Shown here piece after piece: positions 28,586 to 35,890 of a stretch of 64,000 nucleotides of DNA. A program made the position numbers and the translations under genes. Below the pieces are notes generated by a model. That model was given only the letters and a program-made list of their open reading frames with translations. It was not told the origin of the DNA and made no database searches. Numbering within the stretch: the first letter of the stretch is position 1; each line of letters begins with the position of its first letter. This DNA comes from JBAYIE01 sp041665785 (GTDB lineage: Bacteria; Bacteroidota; Bacteroidia; UKL13-3): the NCBI GenBank assembly GCA_041665785.1, contig JBAYIE010000019.1:20069-84068 (forward strand), given 5' to 3'.

Positions 28586-29271
28586 TATTTCTTATCTGTA
28601 GCTTTTGTTTTGGTTAATACATCATCAATCATCCCGTATGCTTTTGCTTCTTCTGCGGTCATCCAGTAATCGCGATCGCTGTCAATTTGTACTTTATCAA
28701 ACTCCTGTCCCGAATGATTGGCGATAATCTCGTACAATTCCTTTTTTAGTTTCTGAATTTCACGCGCTGTGATTTCTATATCGGAAGCCTGACCCTGAGC
28801 TCCGCCCAATGGCTGATGAATCATAATACGTGCATGCGGCAGAGCAGTCCGCTTGCCTTTGGCTCCGGCGCATTGAAGCACTGCTCCCATGGAAGCTGCC
28901 AGTCCGGTACATATGGTGGCCACGTCAGGATTTACCCATTGCATGGTATCGTAAATGCCTAACCCTGCATAAACTGAACCACCCGGTGAATTGATATACA
29001 TTTGAATATCTCTACGGGCATCCATCGAATCCAGAAACAAGAGTTGTGCCTGCACAATATTGGCTACATAATCGTCGATCGGCATTCCCAGAAAAATGAT
29101 ACGATCTGCCATCAATCTGGAAAACACGTCGATTTCGCGGAAATTCATCGGACGCTCCTCGATTACGGTTCGTGTCATGTCTTCCACTGTACTTTCTATG
29201 TAGGCATCTACGGCAATGCTGCTGATACCTTTATGCTTTACTGCATATTTTCTGAATTCTCTTCCATCCAT
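28585..29271 (-). CDS. clpP: ATP-dependent Clp protease proteolytic subunit ClpP
   Basis: ClpP is the serine protease chamber used by ClpX. The catalytic Ser is in GLAASMGAVLQ (near residue 120), the His in ARIMIHQPLGG (near 146), and the Asp in SDRDYWMTAEEA. The length is 228, with a roughly 30-residue N-terminal leader common in Bacteroidota. It lies upstream of clpX with a one-base overlap. Trigger factor, often the gene before clpP in other phyla and many Bacteroidota, is not here; ftsE follows upstream in the same orientation instead. No exact TAnnTTTG box was found in the 99-base gap. Confidence 0.98.
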   Translation of the reverse strand: MDGREFRKYAVKHKGISSIAVDAYIESTVEDMTRTVIEERPMNFREIDVFSRLMADRIIFLGMPIDDYVANIVQAQLLFLDSMDARRDIQMYINSPGGSVYAGLGIYDTMQWVNPDVATICTGLAASMGAVLQCAGAKGKRTALPHARIMIHQPLGGAQGQASDIEITAREIQKLKKELYEIIANHSGQEFDKVQIDSDRDYWMTAEEAKAYGMIDDVLTKTKATDKK

Positions 29272-29370
29272 AAGTTGAGTATTGATTAGTTAATGAGTTA
29301 AATACGATTTGCGGGTCAATAGTTTTACCAAATGCAAATAAATGACAAAATGTTATGATCCCGGCATGCA

Positions 29371-30060
29371 TTAAAACGTTGCAAGTGCGAAGGTTTCCTG
29401 AACCACGCCTTTTTCACATTTCAAAATCTTGGCTGGGAATTTCTGAATGATGCGATAGTCGTGTGTGGCCATCAGTACCGAAGTACCTGTTTTGCTGATC
29501 TGATGCAAGAGCGTCATGATGTCGTCACTTACTTTAGGATCCAGGTTTCCGGTTGGTTCATCTGCCAGAATAATTTCGGGATGATTGAGCAATGCTCTCG
29601 CAATAACAACGCGCTGCTGCTCTCCTCCACTCAATTCGTAAGGGTATTTAAAATCCTTGGTAGCGAGTCCAACCTGTTCCAGAACTTCTTTAATGCGGAT
29701 ACGAATATCATTCTCGTTGATCCAACCGGTAGCCTGTAATACAAAATTCAGGTTTTCGAAAACCGAACGATCAGTGAGCAATTGAAAATCCTGAAAAACA
29801 ATACCCAGTTTCCGGCGAAGGAATGGAATTTCCTTTTCCTTCAATTTCGATAAATCGTAATCTACAATATAACCCAAGCCTTTTTCAAAAGGCAATGCAC
29901 CGTAAAGCGTTTTGAGCAGACTTGATTTTCCGCTGCCTGTTTCACCGATAAGGTACCAGAATTCTCCCCGCTTTATTTCTATATCTACATCGGATAATAC
30001 AAGGTTCGGTCCTTGCATTACCTGTACATCTTTCAATTGAATAACCAGATCTCTTTCCAT
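29371..30060 (-). CDS. ftsE: Cell division ABC transporter ATPase FtsE
   Basis: This 229-residue ABC ATPase has Walker A GETGSGKSSLLK (near residue 39), the signature LSGGEQQRVVIARAL, and Walker B IILADEPTGNLD. The sequence FWYLIGETGSGKSS and the short length are typical of FtsE, the partner of the membrane protein FtsX in regulating septal peptidoglycan hydrolases. ftsX is not adjacent, as in many Bacteroidota. The gene sits three bases after the small protein ending at 30064, so the two are probably one unit. A LolD-like role cannot be fully ruled out, since the two families are close. Confidence 0.85.
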   Translation of the reverse strand: MERDLVIQLKDVQVMQGPNLVLSDVDIEIKRGEFWYLIGETGSGKSSLLKTLYGALPFEKGLGYIVDYDLSKLKEKEIPFLRRKLGIVFQDFQLLTDRSVFENLNFVLQATGWINENDIRIRIKEVLEQVGLATKDFKYPYELSGGEQQRVVIARALLNHPEIILADEPTGNLDPKVSDDIMTLLHQISKTGTSVLMATHDYRIIQKFPAKILKCEKGVVQETFALATF

Positions 30061-30063
30061 GTA

Positions 30064-30267
30064 TTAAATTTCTATTTTGATCATTTTTCCAAACGGCATT
30101 CCAGCAATTACTTTCATGATTTGTATCGTCTTTTCAGCTAAGCCGCATTTTTCCAATGCCCGCTCCGGACGATCGGTTCTAAAGTAGGCGATTAATGTAA
30201 AATTATCGTCTCTTAATTGGGCATAATCCGGAATTTTCGCTTTCCCTTTGATCTTGATCAGGTACAA
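30064..30267 (-). CDS. Small conserved protein upstream of ftsE
   Basis: This is a 67-residue basic protein with no signal peptide or membrane segment, beginning MYLIKIKGKAKIPDYAQLRD and ending PFGKMIKIEI. The only workable start is TTG: upstream the frame reads TAG CTC AAA TTG, and the next internal Met is at residue 51. It is separated from ftsE by three bases, so probably cotranscribed. I recall similar short proteins in other Bacteroidota, sometimes labelled as aldolases without good reason, but I do not assign a function. The coding call rests on the tight spacing and the protein-like sequence. Confidence 0.7.
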   Translation of the reverse strand: MYLIKIKGKAKIPDYAQLRDDNFTLIAYFRTDRPERALEKCGLAEKTIQIMKVIAGMPFGKMIKIEI

Positions 30268-30343
30268 TTTGAGCTAAAGTTTAATCGGTGGATTAATATT
30301 GAATTAAAAAAATGTATACTTGCACAGCAAAACTATATTAAAT

Positions 30344-32095
30344 ATGAAATTTAGAAAGCAGAATTTTAATCTATTTCTCATAGCTGTTGCCTTCTTGGTC
30401 AGTGCCTGTGGAATCAAGACGGATATGCTCAAAAACAATTACACGGTGACACCAAATCCCCTCGAAATGAAGGGTGATTCAGTCAGCTTTACCATTGTAG
30501 CCACTATCCCTCCTAAATCAATCAATCCAAAAGCAAACATTCAGTTTAATCCATACCTGAAAACCGCTTCCGGAGAAATTCCCCTGCACTCCATGACTAT
30601 TGGAGGTGAAGCTGTACAAACACGGGTTGACGCCAAAGTTAACTCTAAAACCGGTGGTAAGATCACGTATAACGAAAAGATCAAATACACCGACGACATG
30701 AAACGGGCAACATTGTACCCTGATTTTGCCGTAAATGTTAAAGGAACCTATCAGGCTGTTCCCAACGCTAAAGGAAGTTCCGTTCTGGCCGAAGGAACAA
30801 ATGTTACTGCCTTATTGGTAAACAATGCTGCCGGAAGTATGGCGTATGATGTAACCGATTACAGTTCATCTACATCCAGCAAAATGGTAAATATCTATTT
30901 CCCGATCAATGTGGATCGCTTTAACCCGTCATTCAAGTTAAAAGGCTTGTTTGAGAACAAAAAGCAACTGGATTCGTTGAAGAAGGTATTGAAAGCCAGC
31001 AAAGACTGGATAGTTAAAGGTGTTACCATAAATGCATTTGCCTCACCTGATGGTGAATTGAACCGCAATGATGAGTTGGCCAAAGGCCGTTCAAACTCCA
31101 CTTACAAATACCTGAAAGGTGAATTGAAAAAGCTTGGATTCACAGAAGCCAATGATCAGAATTTCAAGGTTGGCTATACCCTTTCTGAAGATTGGGCCGG
31201 TTATGGCAAAAACGTTGAGAAGAGCACACATCCGGATAAAGCGGCTGTGGTTGCAATTATCAATGATAAATCGATTAACGATGACGCACGTGAAGATAAG
31301 ATCAAGGAAACCTATCCGGCTTTCTGGGAAGCTACCAAAAATACCCTTCTCCCTTCTTTGAGGAAATCTGAACTGGTTGTAACCGGAACTACTCCGTTGA
31401 AAACAGATGAAGAATTGTTGGGTTATATGGAGAAACTGGATCAATTAACCGATGTTGAACTCCTTCATTTAGGAACCCTTCAGAAAGATGCCGTTCAACG
31501 CGAACGCATTTATACCCAGCTAACTACCAAATACCCTGAAGACTGGAGAGGATTCAACGATCTTGGTGCCATTCAGATTGAATTGGGTAAAATGGCGGAT
31601 GGAACTGCAAACATCGAAAAGGCAAACACTTTATCGCCTGAAAATCCAACTGTAATGTTGAATCTGGCTAACATTGCCCGTATCAACAATGATTTTGCAA
31701 AGGCTACCGAAATGTACAAATCTGCTGCAGCTAAAGGTGCTGATGCCAGTTACGGTTTAGGCATTATTGCCATAAAACGCGGAAACTATCAGGATGCATT
31801 GAATCAACTGGGCAAATCTGCTAAAAACGACTTCAATTATGCACTTGCTCAATTGCTGAACAATGATGCTGCAGGAGCAAAAACTACAATTGATAACATG
31901 AAACCGGAAAGCCTTACCTGGGATTGCTATTATCTACGCGCCATTGCAGGTGCAAGAATGGGCAACCAGGATGAGATGACCACTAACCTGACCCGCGCCA
32001 TTGAGAAGAATCCAGCAGTACGTGCTTTGGCTAAAGACGACGTGGAATTCATTAAATACTGGACAAATCCGGCTTTCCAAACTGCCATTCGTTAA
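30344..32095 (+). CDS. OmpA-like and TPR-repeat lipoprotein
   Basis: The ATG at 30344 gives a lipoprotein signal with lipobox FLVSAC (Cys near residue 22); an upstream in-frame ATG at 30320 is less likely. The 583 residues contain a beta-rich N-terminal region (about 30-190), an OmpA-like peptidoglycan-binding-type segment (ITINAFASPDGE-like: VTINAFASPDGELNRNDELA, near 235), and TPR repeats from about 400 on (PEDWRGFNDLGAIQIELGK, NPTVMLNLANIARINNDFAK). An outer-membrane lipoprotein tying the membrane to the wall is likely. A near-match -7 box TATACTTG sits at 30315-30322. A terminator follows at 32128-32154. A role beside the T9SS, as for PorE/PorW-like proteins, is possible but unsupported. 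Confidence 0.82.
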   Translation: MKFRKQNFNLFLIAVAFLVSACGIKTDMLKNNYTVTPNPLEMKGDSVSFTIVATIPPKSINPKANIQFNPYLKTASGEIPLHSMTIGGEAVQTRVDAKVNSKTGGKITYNEKIKYTDDMKRATLYPDFAVNVKGTYQAVPNAKGSSVLAEGTNVTALLVNNAAGSMAYDVTDYSSSTSSKMVNIYFPINVDRFNPSFKLKGLFENKKQLDSLKKVLKASKDWIVKGVTINAFASPDGELNRNDELAKGRSNSTYKYLKGELKKLGFTEANDQNFKVGYTLSEDWAGYGKNVEKSTHPDKAAVVAIINDKSINDDAREDKIKETYPAFWEATKNTLLPSLRKSELVVTGTTPLKTDEELLGYMEKLDQLTDVELLHLGTLQKDAVQRERIYTQLTTKYPEDWRGFNDLGAIQIELGKMADGTANIEKANTLSPENPTVMLNLANIARINNDFAKATEMYKSAAAKGADASYGLGIIAIKRGNYQDALNQLGKSAKNDFNYALAQLLNNDAAGAKTTIDNMKPESLTWDCYYLRAIAGARMGNQDEMTTNLTRAIEKNPAVRALAKDDVEFIKYWTNPAFQTAIR

Positions 32096-32127
32096 TATTA
32101 TTTCGATTTCTTTCGATCTCAAAGAAG

Positions 32128-32154
32128 AGGCCAGCCCATAGGGTTGGCCTTTTT
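32128..32154 (+). terminator. Rho-independent terminator after the OmpA/TPR gene
   Basis: The arms at 32128-32137 and 32141-32150 form a 10-bp stem with one G-T pair around an ATA loop, followed directly by a T-run. It lies 32 bases after the stop codon. Confidence 0.9.
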
Positions 32155-32179
32155 GTTTAACCCCTACAACCTTATTAAG

Positions 32180-32209
32180 TTGATATTTTGGCATTAAGGG
32201 TTACTTTTG
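32180..32209 (+). promoter_or_regulatory. Promoter of queA (TTG-N19-TAnnTTTG)
   Basis: A -33 TTG at 32180-32182 and a -7 box TACTTTTG at 32202-32209 are spaced 19 bases apart, an exact fit to the Bacteroidota consensus. It lies after the preceding terminator and about 64 bases before the queA ATG, giving a leader of around 60 bases. Confidence 0.75.
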
Positions 32210-32273
32210 CAGTCCGAAAAAATTTAAACCCCTACATTGGGCATTCTATGTCCGGTGTATAAATGCAACCCGA

Positions 32274-33320
32274 ATGAAATTATCACAGTTCAAATTCAAC
32301 TTCAGCGAGAACCTTATTGCCAAGTACCCTTCTGATACCCGTCACGATGCCAAAATGATGGTGCTTGACCGGGCTAAACAAAAGATTGAGCACAAGAAGT
32401 TCAGCGATATTCTCAGTTATTTTGACGATGGAGATGTGTTTGTATTGAACAACACAAAGGTATTTCCGGCCCGGTTATATGGCAGCAAGGAAAAAACAGG
32501 TGCCAAAATTGAAGTATTTCTGTTGCGTGAATTGAATAAGGAAATGAAGTTGTGGGATGTTTTGGTGGATCCGGCCCGTAAAATCAGGGTGGGAAATAAA
32601 CTTTATTTTGGAGATGATACCCTGGTTGCCGAAGTGGTTGATAATACAACTTCGCGCGGACGCACCATTCGTTTCCTGTTTGACGGTACCGATGAAGAAC
32701 TGTGGAAACTCATTGACAAGTTGGGTGAAATGCCCATTCCAAAGTATATGAATCGTCCGGTAGAGAAACTGGACAAAGAACGTTTTCAAACCATTTTTGC
32801 CCATAAAACCGGCGCTGTATCTCCACCAGCCGCTGGCTTACACTTCACCAAAGAATTGATGATGCGTTTGGAAATAAAAGGCATTCACTTCACAGAACTT
32901 ACCCTGCACAATGGATTGGGTACTTTCAGACCGGTTGAAGTGGAAGATCTGACCAAGCATAAAATGGATTCGGAATATTATGAAATCAACACCGATACAG
33001 CCCGTATTGTAAACAAAGCACTGGAAGACAAGAAACGCATCGTAGCAGTTGGGTCGTCTGTTGTACGAGGACTGGAATCTTCTGTTTCCTCCACAGGACG
33101 GCTGAATCCAAACAAAGGCTGGACGGATAAATTCTTATTTCCACATCATGATTTCTCGATTCCAAATGCCATGATTACCAATTTTCATATGCCTGAATCA
33201 ACCCTGATGATGATGACAGCTGCCTTTGCCGGCTATGATTTTCTGGTTGAAGCATACGAAGAAGCCATCAAGAAGAAATACCGGTTTATGACTTATGGCG
33301 ATGCGATGCTGATCATCTGA
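32274..33320 (+). CDS. queA: tRNA preQ1(34) S-adenosylmethionine ribosyltransferase-isomerase QueA
   Basis: QueA transfers and rearranges the ribosyl group of S-adenosylmethionine onto preQ1-modified tRNA, giving epoxyqueuosine. The N-terminus has NLIAKYPSDTRHDAKMMVLDR, and NNTKVFPARLYGSK follows near residue 60. Family signatures HKTGAVSPPAAGLHFTKELM (near 180) and MITNFHMPESTLMMM (near 295) are present. The length of 348 is typical. It is followed 23 bases later by ispD, so the two are likely cotranscribed. Identification is firm. Confidence 0.97.
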   Translation: MKLSQFKFNFSENLIAKYPSDTRHDAKMMVLDRAKQKIEHKKFSDILSYFDDGDVFVLNNTKVFPARLYGSKEKTGAKIEVFLLRELNKEMKLWDVLVDPARKIRVGNKLYFGDDTLVAEVVDNTTSRGRTIRFLFDGTDEELWKLIDKLGEMPIPKYMNRPVEKLDKERFQTIFAHKTGAVSPPAAGLHFTKELMMRLEIKGIHFTELTLHNGLGTFRPVEVEDLTKHKMDSEYYEINTDTARIVNKALEDKKRIVAVGSSVVRGLESSVSSTGRLNPNKGWTDKFLFPHHDFSIPNAMITNFHMPESTLMMMTAAFAGYDFLVEAYEEAIKKKYRFMTYGDAMLII

Positions 33321-33343
33321 TCAGGAATCCGTTAAACGCTTTT

Positions 33344-34006
33344 ATGAAACGATACGCGCTGATAGTTGCCGGAGGTTCCGGAACCCGCATGGGATCCACG
33401 GTGCCGAAACAGTTTCTGAACCTAAAGGGAAAACCAATTCTTATGCATACGTTGCACGCCTTTGCCAGCGCAAGGGTAGATGAAATCATTCTGGTGCTTC
33501 CGGAAGCGTATATCGAAAACTGGCATTCCTTATGCCGTTCTCATCAATTTATTATTCCACATAAAACTGTTTTAGGAGGAGATACCCGTTTTGCATCTGT
33601 TCAGGCCGGACTTCGGTTGGTAGAAGATCAAGCCCTGGTTGCTATCCACGATGGGGTCAGACCGGTTATTCAGGGCTCACTCATACAGCGAAGCTTTGAA
33701 ACAGCGCTTGAGCACGGTTCTGCCATTGCCGCTTTACCGTTGAAAGACTCCATTCGTGTCAGATCCACCGAAGGGCATACCGAAAGTGTGAACAGGGCCG
33801 ATTATTTTATGGTTCAAACGCCTCAAACATTTCAGAGTTCTCTGATAAAGAAAGCATATGATCAGTATTATGATGCAGCATTTACCGATGATGCGGGTGT
33901 ATTTGAAACCTTAAAGAAGGAAGTGACCTTGATACCGGGTGACTATAAAAACATTAAAATTACAACTCCTGAAGACCTGGCTATTGCGGAGTTATTTCTG
34001 GCCTGA
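33344..34006 (+). CDS. ispD: 2-C-methyl-D-erythritol 4-phosphate cytidylyltransferase IspD
   Basis: IspD attaches CMP to methylerythritol phosphate in the non-mevalonate isoprenoid pathway. The nucleotide-binding signature VAGGSGTRMGSTVPKQFL is at residues of about 8-25, VAIHDGVRPVI near 100, and the C-terminal half has QTPQTFQSSLIKKAY and FTDDAGVFE with the PGDYKNIKITTPEDLAIAE ending. The length of 220 is normal. It therefore indicates the MEP route to isoprenoids in this organism. It lies 23 bases behind queA. The 285 bases after it hold no gene I can support. Confidence 0.97.
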   Translation: MKRYALIVAGGSGTRMGSTVPKQFLNLKGKPILMHTLHAFASARVDEIILVLPEAYIENWHSLCRSHQFIIPHKTVLGGDTRFASVQAGLRLVEDQALVAIHDGVRPVIQGSLIQRSFETALEHGSAIAALPLKDSIRVRSTEGHTESVNRADYFMVQTPQTFQSSLIKKAYDQYYDAAFTDDAGVFETLKKEVTLIPGDYKNIKITTPEDLAIAELFLA

Positions 34007-34249
34007 GTTCATGTTTGCTTTGAACTGAAATTTGCTCAGTTCATGGTATATGAAAGTAGAATAAATCAATGTAGGTTATTCAACCAGCAAATCCTTGTTC
34101 CATGCTTTCAATACTTCAAAACCAGATCAGTGAATATTCGATCTTTCCCATAGTATACTTGACTTTTTCGTCCTTTCCAAACATAATAATTTGGTAAAAA
34201 TCTGATTAAAAGTACAAAAAATTAAGCCGTGTATAAAAGTACTTGTTGT

Positions 34250-34284
34250 TTTGTATGGCTATAACCTGTTAAACACTATTTTTG
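34250..34284 (+). promoter_or_regulatory. Promoter of the coiled-coil gene, close to its start
   Basis: TTTG at 34250-34253 and TATTTTTG at 34277-34284 (exact TAnnTTTG) are separated by 23 bases. The box ends seven bases before the ATG at 34292, predicting almost no 5' leader. Confidence 0.65.
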
Positions 34285-34291
34285 CTGCCGG

Positions 34292-35215
34292 ATGGAACAA
34301 CAAAGACCGAAACGTACACGCACAATTTATTTTATTATTGCCATTCTTATTTTGCTGGCCAGTAATGGAATCTTCGTTTACAATTATTTCACAACCGACA
34401 AGAAACTGGTAAAGACGGAAGAAGAACTGTTTGCCACGGATTCAGCCAAAACTGCCTTGGGTAAGTTGTTGCAGGAAACTGATCTGGAACTGGAAAACTA
34501 CAAAGGCAAGAATGCTGAACTGGATGCATTTTTAAAGCAGAAAAATGATTCGTTGCTTGAATTTGCGCATCGTATCAGCATTTTGATCAGACAAAACCGG
34601 GTGAATAAGGATCAGTTGGATCAGGCATTGGAAGAAATAGATCAGTTGCGGTATTATAAGCGGAAATCAATTACACAAATCGATTCCCTGTCTAATCAGA
34701 TCAGTTTGCTGAACCGTGAGAATACCGGACTAAAATCTACGATCGATAAAGAAAAGCGTCGCAATGAAGACCTTACCATGGAAAATGTGCGATTGGGCAA
34801 TAAGGTAGCCATAGGATCAAAACTACTTACCAAACAATTGGTGGTAACTGGTATAAGAGTGCGCAGCAGCGGAAAAGAAAAACTGACCATTAAGGTTTCT
34901 CAAATCGAAAAATTAAAAGTTACCTTTCTGATAGAACCGAATTATGTGACCAATCCGGGTCCCAAACAAATATTCTTAAAAGTAGTTGGTCCGGATGGGG
35001 GAACCTTGTACAACGAGAATTCCGGTTCAGGGACATTCCTATTTGAAGGAGAAGATGCCCGTTATACAGCAGTAAAGGAAATCGAATTTACGCAGGAAGG
35101 ACAAGCTGTTTCCATTTATTGGGAGAAAGGATCGCCCTATGAAGCCGGCGAATACAAGATTGAATTGTATTGCGAAGGAATGAATATTGGCAAAGGTTCC
35201 CTCCTTCTGAAATAA
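34292..35215 (+). CDS. Membrane-anchored coiled-coil protein, unknown function
   Basis: I do not recognise a family. The 307 residues start with a basic stretch and one membrane segment (TIYFIIAILILLASNGIFVY, residues of about 11-30), so the rest is probably periplasmic. Residues 40-170 are a long coiled coil with heptad Leu/Ile and many Glu/Lys (LEEIDQLRYYKRKSITQIDS, LNRENTGLKSTIDKEKRR). From about 180 a compact beta-rich domain follows (VVTGIRVRSSGKEKLTIKVS, then IFLKVVGPDGGTLYNENSG and YEAGEYKIELYCEGM). A scaffold or envelope-linked role is plausible only by shape. It stands alone after ispD with its own promoter, and converges on the DUF7935-like gene with a two-base gap. Confidence 0.8.
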   Translation: MEQQRPKRTRTIYFIIAILILLASNGIFVYNYFTTDKKLVKTEEELFATDSAKTALGKLLQETDLELENYKGKNAELDAFLKQKNDSLLEFAHRISILIRQNRVNKDQLDQALEEIDQLRYYKRKSITQIDSLSNQISLLNRENTGLKSTIDKEKRRNEDLTMENVRLGNKVAIGSKLLTKQLVVTGIRVRSSGKEKLTIKVSQIEKLKVTFLIEPNYVTNPGPKQIFLKVVGPDGGTLYNENSGSGTFLFEGEDARYTAVKEIEFTQEGQAVSIYWEKGSPYEAGEYKIELYCEGMNIGKGSLLLK

Positions 35216-35217
35216 AC

Positions 35218-35760
35218 TCAGTCGAAGATCAGGTGAAACTCTTTCCGGAGAAATTCCAGCGCCTTGTGTGTTGGAATATGTTCCATCTGTATCATCATTT
35301 CAAAAATTCCTTTGCTTAAATCCAAACCAACCGAATTCGGACCTAACCGGGTGTAAGCTGTGTTGATGATATTGACCATTTCTTCCTTTGCAATTCTCAC
35401 TATCTGCCAGGCTTGAGGCGAAACATATACCTGTTGTGAAAGATTGTGATTGAATTCGTTGTTGATCTCTTCAATCAATTCCATTTTCAGTTGCGAGGCA
35501 GAGATGCCGGGTTTATTGATCCGCAGAACCAGGTTGTTGGGAGTCATGCGCTCCATCAGAATCACTAACCTCTCATAGGCTTGCAATTTGAGTGGTGTAA
35601 TGACTTTATTCTGTTCGATCCGGATTTCCAGTTTTCTGCGTTGATTTTCACTATCGAAAAAGTTCTTCATCAGAAAATAGACCACCATGAACACCATGAG
35701 GGCCGGGATTAAATACTTCAATAACTCAAGAAATAACGCGAAATAATCTATGTTTTCCAT
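35218..35760 (-). CDS. DUF7935-like conserved membrane protein
   Basis: This 180-residue protein has one N-terminal membrane segment (LLKYLIPALMVFMVVYFLM, residues 11-29) and a conserved soluble domain with LKLQAYERLVILMERMTPNNLVLR, QQVYVSPQAWQIVRIAKEEM and IPTHKALEFLRKEFHLIFD. This pattern resembles a Bacteroidota family I know as DUF7935; the name is from memory and the function is unknown. It is transcribed opposite to both neighbours, ending two bases from the coiled-coil gene and diverging from ftsK. Coding is well supported by the composition and the convergent spacing. Confidence 0.78.
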   Translation of the reverse strand: MENIDYFALFLELLKYLIPALMVFMVVYFLMKNFFDSENQRRKLEIRIEQNKVITPLKLQAYERLVILMERMTPNNLVLRINKPGISASQLKMELIEEINNEFNHNLSQQVYVSPQAWQIVRIAKEEMVNIINTAYTRLGPNSVGLDLSKGIFEMMIQMEHIPTHKALEFLRKEFHLIFD

Positions 35761-35845
35761 GTCCGGATTTTTGAAACGAAATTAGCACCTTTTACGTCAA
35801 TTAAACAACGCACTAAACACGAACCTTTGTGTATAGGTGGGAAAC

Positions 35846-35880
35846 TTTGTAAGGCTGAAAGTTCAGAGTGAATAAATTTG
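35846..35880 (+). promoter_or_regulatory. Promoter of ftsK, close to its start
   Basis: TTTG at 35846-35849 and TAAATTTG at 35873-35880 (exact TAnnTTTG) are 23 bases apart. The box ends ten bases before the ATG at 35891, so the leader would be only a few bases. Confidence 0.65.
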
Positions 35881-35890
35881 TTGTTTACGG

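Noticed and set aside
34007..34291. Possible RNA gene in the gap after ispD
   Set aside because: No cloverleaf, riboswitch-like or long stem was recognised; only the promoter at its end is supported.
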